Assembly: GCF_038442745.1 (NCBI RefSeq)
Contig: NZ_JARVCN010000029.1
Coordinates: 1-15,178, forward strand
Length of the DNA: 15,178 bases
Direction: 5' to 3'
From: Crocosphaera sp038442745
Lineage (GTDB): Bacteria; Cyanobacteriota; Cyanobacteriia; Cyanobacteriales; Microcystaceae
The notes under the pieces are model-generated. The model saw only the letters and a program-made list of their open reading frames with translations, was not told the origin of the DNA and ran no database searches. A program made the translations under genes and the position numbers. Positions 6,640 to 12,404 of the stretch are shown here, piece after piece; positions within the stretch are counted from its first letter, which is position 1, and each line of letters begins with the position of its first letter.

Positions 6640-6802
6640 AATTTTCTCCGAATGCTTACTAATTACTGTAATTGAGGTACACAGTACGATTATGGGTTTA
6701 CAAAATCGATATTGTTACCCCGTGATTGCACAATCGTTTTTCCAGTGCTTATTTTACAATGAATGTTGCCCCAATGTTGATCAGAATCACATTATCCCTG
6801 TG
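6640..6802. other. ppa upstream region with a possibly decayed array unit
   Basis: The stretch contains an 11-bp palindrome ATTACTGTAAT (6662-6672). From about 6749 it holds sequence similar to the inter-hairpin part of the array units (GCTTATTTT, then ATCACATTAT at 6786-6795). A poor hairpin with TTTTT lies near 6722-6740. It may be an older, degraded array unit. The start of the ppa mRNA is not determinable by eye. Confidence 0.35.
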
Positions 6803-6847
6803 ATCTAATTTATTGAGACTCAAGAAGAAGCACAACATAATGGATGC

Positions 6848-6920
6848 AGGATTCAAAAGCGGGTGCATACAACACCAAGGGTTATTTACTATTTCGTACA
6901 GTAAATGACCTCTTTTTTTT
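6848..6920 (+). ncRNA. Putative small RNA, array unit 1
   Basis: The promoter is TTGAGA (6813-6818), a 17-bp spacer and CATAAT (6836-6841), so the start is near A6848. The spacer sequence differs strongly from that of the inner units while its length and both hexamers are kept. The RNA core GCGGGTGCATACAACACC is intact. The terminator stem is 6880-6890 with 6900-6910 (11 bp, one T-G wobble, loop ATTTCGTAC), then TCTTTTTTTT. Predicted length is about 73 nt. Confidence 0.65.
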
Positions 6921-6960
6921 GCTTATTTTTAGAATTGATTTTAATCACATTATCAATATG

Positions 6961-6988
6961 ATCTAGTCTATTGAGATTAATAAAATAA
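6961..6988 (+). repeat. Array unit 2, left part up to the assembly gap
   Basis: Only the unit start and the -35 hexamer TTGAGA (6971-6976) with 12 bp of spacer are visible. The rest lies in the gap. Confidence 0.8.
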
Positions 6989-7088
6989 NNNNNNNNNNNN
7001 NNNNNNNNNNNNNNNNNNNNNNNNNNNNNNNNNNNNNNNNNNNNNNNNNNNNNNNNNNNNNNNNNNNNNNNNNNNNNNNNNNNNNNNN
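6989..7088. other. Assembly gap of 100 N inside the tandem array
   Basis: The gap is exactly 100 N, a conventional size for an unknown gap. If a single unit is interrupted, 48 real bases are missing (159 minus 28 minus 83 visible). Otherwise 48 plus a multiple of 159 are missing. The true copy number of the array is therefore unknown. Confidence 0.95.
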
Positions 7089-7089
7089 A

Positions 7090-7131
7090 GGGTTATTTAT
7101 TGTTTCGGACATTAAGTAATCCCTTTTTTTT
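7090..7131 (+). terminator. Terminator hairpin of an array unit cut by the gap
   Basis: GGGTTATTTATTG (7090-7102) pairs with CATTAAGTAATCCC (7110-7123) with one bulged T, one mismatch and one wobble, then 8 T. It is identical in type to those at 7249 and 7567. The upstream part of its unit is in the N gap. Confidence 0.65.
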
Positions 7132-7216
7132 GCTTATTTTTAGCATTGATTTTAATCACATTATCAATATGATCTAGTCTATTGAGATTAATAAAATAAG
7201 AGAACATAATAAATAC

Positions 7217-7290
7217 AGGATTCAAAAAGCGGGTGCATACAACAGCAAGGGTTATTTATTGTTTCGGACATTAAGTAATCCCTTTTTTTT
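7217..7290 (+). ncRNA. Putative small RNA, array unit 3
   Basis: The promoter is TTGAGA (7182-7187), 17 bp, CATAAT (7205-7210). The RNA carries the core GCGGGTGCATACAACAGC. The terminator hairpin is 7249-7282, GGGTTATTTATTG against CATTAAGTAATCCC, with 8 T (7283-7290). Predicted length is 74 nt. Confidence 0.7.
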
Positions 7291-7375
7291 GCTTATTTTT
7301 AGAATTGATTTTAATCACATTATAACTATGATCGAGTCTATTGAGATTAATCAAATAAAAGAACATAATAAATAC

Positions 7376-7449
7376 AAGATTCAACAAACGGGTGCATACA
7401 ATACTAAGGGTCATTTACTATTTCGTACAGTAAATGACCTCTTTTTTTT
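7376..7449 (+). ncRNA. Putative small RNA, array unit 4 (variant type)
   Basis: The promoter is TTGAGA (7341-7346), 17 bp, CATAAT (7364-7369). The core is changed to ACGGGTGCATACAATACT. The terminator stem is a perfect 11 bp, GGTCATTTACT (7409-7419) with AGTAAATGACC (7429-7439), then TCTTTTTTTT. Predicted length is 74 nt. This is the only unit whose ATCTAG start reads ATCGAG. Confidence 0.7.
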
Positions 7450-7534
7450 GCTTATTTTTAGAATTGATTTTAATCACATTATCAATATGATCTAGTCTAT
7501 TGAGATTAATAAAATAAGAGAACATAATAAATAC

Positions 7535-7608
7535 AGGATTCAAAAAGCGGGTGCATACAACAGCAAGGGTTATTTATTGTTTCGGACATTAAGTAATCCC
7601 TTTTTTTT
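7535..7608 (+). ncRNA. Putative small RNA, array unit 5
   Basis: The promoter is TTGAGA (7500-7505), 17 bp, CATAAT (7523-7528). The transcribed part is the same type as unit 3. The terminator hairpin is 7567-7600, then 8 T (7601-7608). Predicted length is 74 nt. Confidence 0.7.
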
Positions 7609-7693
7609 GCTTATTTTTGGCATTGATTTTAATCACATTATAACTATGATCTAGTCTATTGAGATTAATAAAATAAGAGAACATAATAAATAC

Positions 7694-7767
7694 AAGATTC
7701 AACAAACGGGTGCATACAATACTAAGGTTCATTTACTATTTCGTACAGTAAATGACCTCTTTTTTTT
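7694..7767 (+). ncRNA. Putative small RNA, array unit 6 (variant type)
   Basis: The promoter is TTGAGA (7659-7664), 17 bp, CATAAT (7682-7687). It is the same type as unit 4, but one G is changed to T in the left stem arm (7728), which leaves a bulge. The stem is 7726-7737 with 7747-7757, followed by TCTTTTTTTT. Predicted length is 74 nt. Confidence 0.68.
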
Positions 7768-7852
7768 GCTTATTTTTGGCATTGATTTTAATCACATTAT
7801 CACCATGATCTAGTCTATTGAGGTTAATAAAACAACAGAACATAATAGATAA

Positions 7853-7925
7853 GGATTCAAAAAGCGGGTGTATACAACACCAAGGGTTGTTTATTGTTTT
7901 ATATACAGTAAACAACCCTTTTTTT
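7853..7925 (+). ncRNA. Putative small RNA, terminal array unit 7
   Basis: The promoter is TTGAGG (7818-7823), 17 bp, CATAAT (7841-7846). The core is GCGGGTGTATACAACACC. The stem is the longest of all: GGGTTGTTTATTG (7884-7896) against CAGTAAACAACCC (7906-7918), 13 bp with one wobble, loop TTTTATATA, then 7 T. Predicted length is about 73 nt. It ends 50 bp before the SDR stop codon, on the opposite strand. Confidence 0.7.
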
Positions 7926-7975
7926 ATTCTTAATAGTATTTCAATGCAAAACAACCTAACTACCAACTCAAACAA

Positions 7976-8761
7976 TCATGCTCTAAATTGCTTTTCTACA
8001 GCTTTGAGCAAGAATTCTCGAGGAAAAAACCGAGAAGAATTAACAATTAAGTTATTAGCAACCCCTCCAGTTACAACGTTAGATTGATTATTTTCTAAAG
8101 CTTTAAGGGCATCTTTAACAACAGTTTGTGCTGATGTTAAACCGCTATTACTCTTACTTTCAAAACTCTGGGGAAAGTCCGCCACTTCAAAGAAATTCGA
8201 TTCCGTTGGCCCGGGACATAAAGCTAAACAGTTGATTCCTTTTTCCTGATTTTCTGCCCATAATGCTTCTGTGAAACTAAGAACAAATGCTTTTGTTGCG
8301 GCATAAGTGGATAAGTAGGGCAAGGACTGGAAACCAGCAATGGAAGCTACATTGATAATACTGCCTTCTCCCTGTTGTTGCATTTGCTGTAAGAATAAAT
8401 GGGTCAACTCCACCAAAACAGTAACATTGAGTTGAATCATCTCTAACTGTTTAGATAATTCTCGTTGAGCAAACGGTCCATAATCCCCAAATCCAGCATT
8501 ATTAATCAAACAATCTACAGTTAAACCCCGATCTTGAACCAGATCGTAAACTTTCTGTCCTGCTTGGGGTTCGGTTAAATCTTGTATAATCACCTCAACA
8601 GTGATGGATGTCTTTTCCTTTAACTGTTTAGCTAATCTATATAGTTTATCCTCGGAGCGAGCAACTAAAATGAGATTGGTGCAAGAAGTCGCTAACTCTT
8701 CGGCAAATGCCTGTCCGATACCTGAAGATGCCCCAGTAATGAGAGCCGTTTTTATTGCCAT
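7976..8761 (-). CDS. Classical short-chain dehydrogenase/reductase (DltE/YdfG-like)
   Basis: This 261-residue enzyme has the classical SDR pattern. The cofactor motif is TGASSGIG (residues 9-16), with R35 in VARSEDKL suggesting NADPH. D61 contacts the adenine, NNAG lies at 87-90, and the catalytic set is N112, S140, Y153 and K157 (YAATK), followed by CPGPT at 182-186. The substrate is unknown; the sequence resembles the general COG0300 ketoreductase type. The last residues are hydrophilic, with no membrane anchor. It is divergent from lptF over a 131-bp gap. Downstream its transcript would run antisense into the small-RNA-like array, as no T-rich minus-strand terminator is seen after the stop. 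Confidence 0.93.
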   Translation of the reverse strand: MAIKTALITGASSGIGQAFAEELATSCTNLILVARSEDKLYRLAKQLKEKTSITVEVIIQDLTEPQAGQKVYDLVQDRGLTVDCLINNAGFGDYGPFAQRELSKQLEMIQLNVTVLVELTHLFLQQMQQQGEGSIINVASIAGFQSLPYLSTYAATKAFVLSFTEALWAENQEKGINCLALCPGPTESNFFEVADFPQSFESKSNSGLTSAQTVVKDALKALENNQSNVVTGGVANNLIVNSSRFFPREFLLKAVEKQFRA

Positions 8762-8765
8762 TGTG

Positions 8766-8806
8766 GTTACAATTTAGAAGGAGTTACTATTGTTAAGGAT
8801 TGTAAC
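8766..8806. promoter_or_regulatory. 8-bp inverted repeat in the SDR/lptF divergent promoter region
   Basis: GTTACAAT (8766-8773) and ATTGTAAC (8799-8806) are perfect inverted arms, 33 bp start to start, just upstream of the SDR start codon. They could be an operator or form a leader hairpin. No regulator can be named. Confidence 0.3.
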
Positions 8807-8892
8807 GCAAGCCAAAGGAAATAATGCAACAGTCAAGCTACTTCAATTACTCGTGCAACTCACCTTTTCCTTGTTCGTCAGTAGCCTTATGA

Positions 8893-10098
8893 ATGATACC
8901 CCGAAAATCCATGCCCATGAAACTTATTAGATATATCGGTCGCTTTATGCGATCGCCGTGGGGTGGTTGGTCTTTATCCTTAATGGATCGCTATATTACC
9001 TCACAATTGATTAGTCCGTTGCTATTTTCTGTGGGTTTAGTGTCTGTCTTAGGAGTAGCGATCGGTTATTTATCGGACTTAGCGGATAAAGTAGTAGATT
9101 CTAATTTACCTTTGATGCAAGCGCTAGAAATTTTGCTGCTGAAGGTGCCGGAGTTTACAGCTTATGCTTTGCCCATTTCTGTGATGTTAAGTACCTTATT
9201 GACCTATGGAAGGCTCAGTAACGACAGCGAATTAATAGCTTTTCGTAGCTGTGGGGTGAGTCTTTATCGGCTGATTATTCCTGCAGTGGTGATTAGTTTG
9301 GTGGTGACAGGGGTAACATTTTTAATGAGTGAGTTGGTGGTTCCTGCCGCCAATTATAGAGCTACGACTATTTTAGTGGAGTATTTACAGGAGGAACGTC
9401 CTTACTGGCAGAATAAAGACATTTTTTACCCTGATTACGAACAAGTTATCTTACCTAATGGGGATCAGGAAAAGCGGTTAAGACATCTATTTTTTGCAGA
9501 ACAGTTTGATGGTGAAAATCTGAAGACTTTGACGGTTTTAGAGTGGTTAGAAGAAAGATTAAATCGCATTGTAGTATCAGACTCAGCTACCTGGAATAGA
9601 CAAGAGGAAACGTGGGATTTTTTCAACGGAACTATCTACAAATTAGCTCCAGATGCTTCTTATCAAGAGGCAGATCCTTTTGAACATCGACAGTTACCTT
9701 TGACAAAAGCTGCCTTTGAATTCGCTTTGCAAGGTCGCGATCCCTACGAAATGAATATTGTTCAGGCGAAACAGTATATGAGAATTTTAAAGATGATGGG
9801 AGACGACAAAAAGTTACGGATGTTTCAGGTGAGAATTCAACAAAAACTAGCTTTTCCTTTTATTTGTGTGGTGTTTGGGGTGATTGGTTCGGCTTTGGGA
9901 GCAACCCCTCAACAGATGGGTCGAGCGACGGGTTTTGGCTTGAGTGTGCTAATTATTTTTAGTTATTATTTGTTAGGGTTCTTGATAGGTAGCTTAGGGT
10001 TAACGGGTTTAATTTCACCCCTTTTAGCAGGGTGGTTGCCAAATATTGTGGGCTTGGCTGTGGGATTTTGGTTACTGTATTATTTTGCGGAATCTTGA
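8893..10098 (+). CDS. LptF/LptG family permease (YjgP/YjgQ)
   Basis: It is a membrane component of the ABC machine that extracts lipopolysaccharide from the inner membrane and passes it to the periplasmic Lpt bridge. The 401-residue protein has the expected layout: N-terminal helices (about residues 36-60, 80-110 and 125-150), a large periplasmic beta-jellyroll domain (about 155-310) and three C-terminal helices (about 315-400). Family motifs include LMDRYITSQLISPLLFSVG near the N-terminus and the coupling-helix region YGRLSNDSELIAFRSCGVS (105-123). Cyanobacteria usually have a single LptF/G-type gene, so calling it lptF or lptG is arbitrary. The first 30 residues are weakly conserved, and starts at residue 7, 9 or 31 are possible. 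It converges on tatC with a 36-bp gap. Confidence 0.92.
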   Translation: MIPRKSMPMKLIRYIGRFMRSPWGGWSLSLMDRYITSQLISPLLFSVGLVSVLGVAIGYLSDLADKVVDSNLPLMQALEILLLKVPEFTAYALPISVMLSTLLTYGRLSNDSELIAFRSCGVSLYRLIIPAVVISLVVTGVTFLMSELVVPAANYRATTILVEYLQEERPYWQNKDIFYPDYEQVILPNGDQEKRLRHLFFAEQFDGENLKTLTVLEWLEERLNRIVVSDSATWNRQEETWDFFNGTIYKLAPDASYQEADPFEHRQLPLTKAAFEFALQGRDPYEMNIVQAKQYMRILKMMGDDKKLRMFQVRIQQKLAFPFICVVFGVIGSALGATPQQMGRATGFGLSVLIIFSYYLLGFLIGSLGLTGLISPLLAGWLPNIVGLAVGFWLLYYFAES

Positions 10099-10134
10099 TG
10101 TTGTGACCAAACTTAGAAAATATGATTATTTTGG

Positions 10135-10899
10135 TTATTTTCCACTCAATTTAACAACACCAATACCTCCAAAGTATAGACCTAAGACAGCCCCTGCTAA
10201 TAAAGATTGAGTAAAAGGATCGGTTGAAGGAGTTAAAACTGCTCCCAAAATAACTGCCCCTAAAACGATTATTCTCCATCCCTTTAACATTTGCTTTGAA
10301 GAAACAATCCCTAACTGTCCTAAAAGTAGTTGAATCACAGGAATTTGGAAAGCAATGCCTGTACTAAACATCAATAATAGGACAAACTTAAAATAGCGAT
10401 CAATGGACCAAGACTGTTCAACAACATCCGCTCCATAAGCAATGAAAAAGTTTAAGGCAGCAGGAATTAACGCCCAATAGGCAAAGCCAATACCTGCGAA
10501 AAATAATACACTCGAGCCTAAAACAACAGGTGCCAATAAACGGCGTTCCCGACGGGTTAAACCAGGTAAAACAAACTGAATAATCTGATATAAAATAAAG
10601 GGACTCGCCACCAACAAACCGCTATAACCAGCTACTTCTACAGAGACAAAAAAGAACTCACCCGGTGCTAACTGTAAAAATTTTACTCCTTCGGCAGGAA
10701 CTTCTAACCATCTGACTAACGGTTTGACCACCAAAAAACAACCAATCATGCTAACACCTACGGCAGCTAAAGCATAAAAAATACGCGTCCGCAGTTCTTC
10801 GAGATGGTCAAACAGAGACATTTCCAGTTCATCGGGAATTTCGTTAAGATAATCTTCGTTTTGTTTTTGATTGGAAGCTTGGGTGTTAGTTTGGGTCAT
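10135..10899 (-). CDS. tatC: Sec-independent protein translocase TatC
   Basis: TatC is the multi-spanning receptor of the twin-arginine pathway, which moves folded proteins across the thylakoid and cytoplasmic membranes. The 254-residue protein has a hydrophilic N-terminus and six membrane helices. Motifs visible are the signal-peptide binding DHLEELRTRI (residues 31-40), APGEFFFVSV (78-87), LPGLTRRERR (111-120) with E118 equivalent to E. coli E103, TGIAFQIPV (180-188) with Q185 where E. coli has E170, and TPSTDPFTQ (223-231) with the conserved aspartate at 227. A polar Q at 185 fits a functional TatC. No tatA gene is adjacent. Length is normal for cyanobacteria. Confidence 0.97.
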   Translation of the reverse strand: MTQTNTQASNQKQNEDYLNEIPDELEMSLFDHLEELRTRIFYALAAVGVSMIGCFLVVKPLVRWLEVPAEGVKFLQLAPGEFFFVSVEVAGYSGLLVASPFILYQIIQFVLPGLTRRERRLLAPVVLGSSVLFFAGIGFAYWALIPAALNFFIAYGADVVEQSWSIDRYFKFVLLLMFSTGIAFQIPVIQLLLGQLGIVSSKQMLKGWRIIVLGAVILGAVLTPSTDPFTQSLLAGAVLGLYFGGIGVVKLSGK

Positions 10900-11001
10900 A
10901 GTCTAGGTGTAATATCGTTGCTCGTACTCTATTTTAGTCTTTTCTAATTGTAGTTATTCAACTAATCCCAATGTTAAAGCAAGAAGCATGGAAAATGCCT
11001 A

Positions 11002-11056
11002 TAAGTACCTAGACAAAAATAAACGTTACAGTTGAGAAGAGGCAGGAAGCAGATGC
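11002..11056 (+). repeat. Dispersed repeat B, copy 2, proximal part
   Basis: TAAGTACCTAGACAAAAATA and the following GTTACAGTTGAGAAGAGGCAGGAAG match copy 1 at 4721 with few differences. The match stops near 11056 and its distal part reappears at 11244, so this copy is split. Confidence 0.75.
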
Positions 11057-11101
11057 CAAACTGATAGCAGTTTTCAATTGGGTATATCAAAATCTCGGTT
11101 T

Positions 11102-11180
11102 ACTTCGACTTCGCTCAGTAACAGTGAGGGTGGGGAGTGTATTTCGACTTCGCTCAGTAACAGGGAGGGGTGGGAAGTGT
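11102..11180 (+). repeat. Tandem duplication of a 39/40-bp cyanobacterial repeat
   Basis: Two copies of ~40 bp share TTCGACTTCGCTCAGTAACA followed by a G-rich tail ending GTGT (11102-11140 and 11141-11180). TTTCGACTTCGCTCAGT is a common dispersed motif in cyanobacterial genomes. The G-rich tails differ slightly. Confidence 0.85.
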
Positions 11181-11243
11181 GGGGGCTATTTTTCTTTGAG
11201 TTTGTAATCTATGCATAAGAAAATTGCTATGAGTTCGGTGTTA

Positions 11244-11288
11244 GTACTTGTCTTACAACTATGTTCACAAATATTTACACAGCGAGCT
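11244..11288 (+). repeat. Dispersed repeat B, copy 2, distal part
   Basis: GTACTTGTCTTACAACTATG and the following TTTACACAGCGAGCT correspond to the last 45 bp of copy 1 (4778-4822). Confidence 0.55.
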
Positions 11289-11395
11289 TCCTTGAAGTTA
11301 CTGAGAACCTTGTACATTTACTTAAAATAGACTTAACCAAATAGTTAAAGTAATGATATGATATTAGGGGAAAGCTCACAGAATGAGGGCTTCAG

Positions 11396-11563
11396 ATGAC
11401 GAATTTTTTGTTAGTCACTGATAGCAACCAAACTCTGTTTAGTAGTAATGGGGAATTGATTATTCTTAGGAAAATATTAAAGAAAAAACGCCGAGAACGT
11501 AATAGAAAAATTCTCTATTCTACCCAAAAATCATTAGAAGTTTACCATCAACTGAGTCCCTGA
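11396..11563 (+). CDS. Possible small basic protein (55 aa), unknown
   Basis: The ORF starts MTNFLLVTDSNQTLFSSNGE and contains a strongly basic middle, RKILKKKRRERNRK (residues 25-38), ending HQLSP. A weak Shine-Dalgarno sequence, GAGGG (about 11385-11389), lies 6-7 bp before the ATG. The stop codon falls at the start of dispersed repeat B copy 3. The mix of an ordinary N-terminus and a compact basic helix looks more protein-like than random AT-rich sequence, but I do not recognise it. It is on the same strand as ruvA, 203 bp upstream. Confidence 0.4.
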   Translation: MTNFLLVTDSNQTLFSSNGELIILRKILKKKRRERNRKILYSTQKSLEVYHQLSP

Positions 11564-11648
11564 ACAAAAATAAACGTTACAGTTGAGATGAAGTAGTAAG
11601 CAAGAAAGTATTCAGCAAGAGTATGGTTGTCGCTATGTTTACATACGG
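11553..11648 (+). repeat. Dispersed repeat B, copy 3
   Basis: Starting at TGAGTCCCTGAACAAAAATA, it carries the conserved core AACGTTACAGTTGAGA and the distal CGCTATGTTTACATA. It is complete and uninterrupted, unlike copy 2. Confidence 0.75.
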
Positions 11649-11766
11649 AAAAAAGCCTAGCACAACATCATAAGACTAGAGTAATTTGAGAAAGTTGAAA
11701 TTATTTTAGACTTTTCAAAACTGGATCGTTGCTCACAAAATTTTGTAGAACATAAGCTAAAACTCT

Positions 11767-12399
11767 GTGATTAGTTACTTAAAAGGTAGTCCCATCGAAG
11801 TTATCAAGAATACTAATAACCGTGTAACATTGGTTTTAGAAGCCAATCAAATCGGTTATGAGTTACAAATCCCTTCAAAATTGGCGCGAGATATTTCTCA
11901 AGACAAATTAGAAAATATCCAAGTTTTTACCCACCTCCAAATTAAAGAAGATCAACAAATATTATACGGATTTTCTACTACAGCAGAACGGGAATTATTT
12001 CGTCAATTAATTAGTGTTAGCGGTATTGGCGCACAATCAGCTATTGCTTTAATAGATACTTTGGGATTAGAAGAATTGGTTCAAGCTATCGTAACAGGAA
12101 ACACCAAAATGTTATCCCAAACCCCAGGTGTAGGACAGAAAACTGCTGAGAGAATTGCCCTAGAATTAAAAACTAAACTATCGCAATGGCGAAAACTTGT
12201 AGGAGTAACCGTCACATCTTCTTCTGCCATGCCATCTTTAGAAATTTTAGAAGATATTGAGATGACTTTGTTGGCTTTAGGATATACTAATGAGGAGATA
12301 AGTAAAGCAATTTCTACCTTGAGTCAAGACAATCTTATGTTGAAAAATACTAACACAGAAGAATGGATAAAAGAGGTGATCGCCTGGTTAAGTCAATGA
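11767..12399 (+). CDS. ruvA: Holliday junction branch migration protein RuvA
   Basis: RuvA binds four-way DNA junctions as a tetramer and loads the RuvB motor for branch migration in recombinational repair. The protein has 210 residues. Domain I (1-65) is the OB-fold opening MISYLKGSPIEV. Domain II has two helix-hairpin-helix motifs, LISVSGIGAQSAIALIDTL (81-99) and TPGVGQKTAERIALELK (119-135). The C-terminal domain III (about 158-210) contacts RuvB. The start codon is GTG; an in-frame TAA lies just 6 bp upstream (11758-11760), so no longer form is possible. No ruvB or ruvC is nearby, which is usual in cyanobacteria. Three short genes follow on the same strand. Confidence 0.97.
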   Translation: MISYLKGSPIEVIKNTNNRVTLVLEANQIGYELQIPSKLARDISQDKLENIQVFTHLQIKEDQQILYGFSTTAERELFRQLISVSGIGAQSAIALIDTLGLEELVQAIVTGNTKMLSQTPGVGQKTAERIALELKTKLSQWRKLVGVTVTSSSAMPSLEILEDIEMTLLALGYTNEEISKAISTLSQDNLMLKNTNTEEWIKEVIAWLSQ

Positions 12400-12404
12400 A
12401 TAGT

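Larger units (their letters stand above)
6803..7950 (+). repeat. Tandem array of ~159-bp promoter-RNA-terminator units
   Basis: Unit starts (ATCTAGTCTATTGAG or a close variant) fall at 6803, 6961, 7172, 7331, 7490, 7649 and 7808. Spacing is 158 bp for the first pair and 159 bp for all intact later ones; the 6961-7172 interval contains the N gap. Each unit has TTGAGA, 17 bp, CATAAT, about 74 bp of putative RNA with a GCGGGTG core, a terminator-like hairpin with a T-run, and a ~50-bp AT-rich connector. From 7172 the units alternate in type, giving a 318-bp higher-order repeat (7172-7489 and 7490-7807). The outer units (first and last) are the most diverged. No protein gene is convincing in it. 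Confidence 0.95.
10900..11395. other. Long intergenic region made mostly of repeats
   Basis: No protein gene is supported. It contains dispersed repeat B copy 2, split into 11002-11056 and 11244-11288. Between those parts are a TAGCAGTTTTCAATTGGGT motif (11066-11084), a 39/40-bp tandem duplication (11102-11180) and a G-rich tract (11163-11185). A possible promoter for the small ORF at 11396 (TATGAT near 11356) is weak. Confidence 0.6.

Noticed and set aside
6669..6681. NtcA site (GTA-N8-TAC) before ppa
   Set aside because: The spacing between GTA and TAC is 7, not 8, and there is no supporting -10 at the right distance.
6623..6808. Plus-strand ORF of 61 residues upstream of ppa
   Set aside because: It overlaps the ppa start on the other strand and has an unremarkable composition and no initiation signals.
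7259..7495. Protein gene of 78 residues inside the array
   Set aside because: It exists only because one unit has ATCGAG instead of ATCTAG. The same frame is closed by TAG in the other units, and it reads through the promoter and the terminator T-runs.
6989..7950. CRISPR array
   Set aside because: The units are ~159 bp and similar throughout, with no short repeat/variable spacer pattern and no cas genes. Promoter and terminator signals explain them better.
7736..8087. Small ORFs on both strands over the last unit and the SDR 3' end
   Set aside because: They are shadows of the tandem repeat and of the SDR gene, with low-complexity content and no ribosome site.
10106..10135. Bidirectional terminator between lptF and tatC
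   Set aside because: ACCAAA/TTTGGT can pair across an 18-nt loop, but the stem is only 6 bp and the T-tract is interrupted; too weak to annotate.
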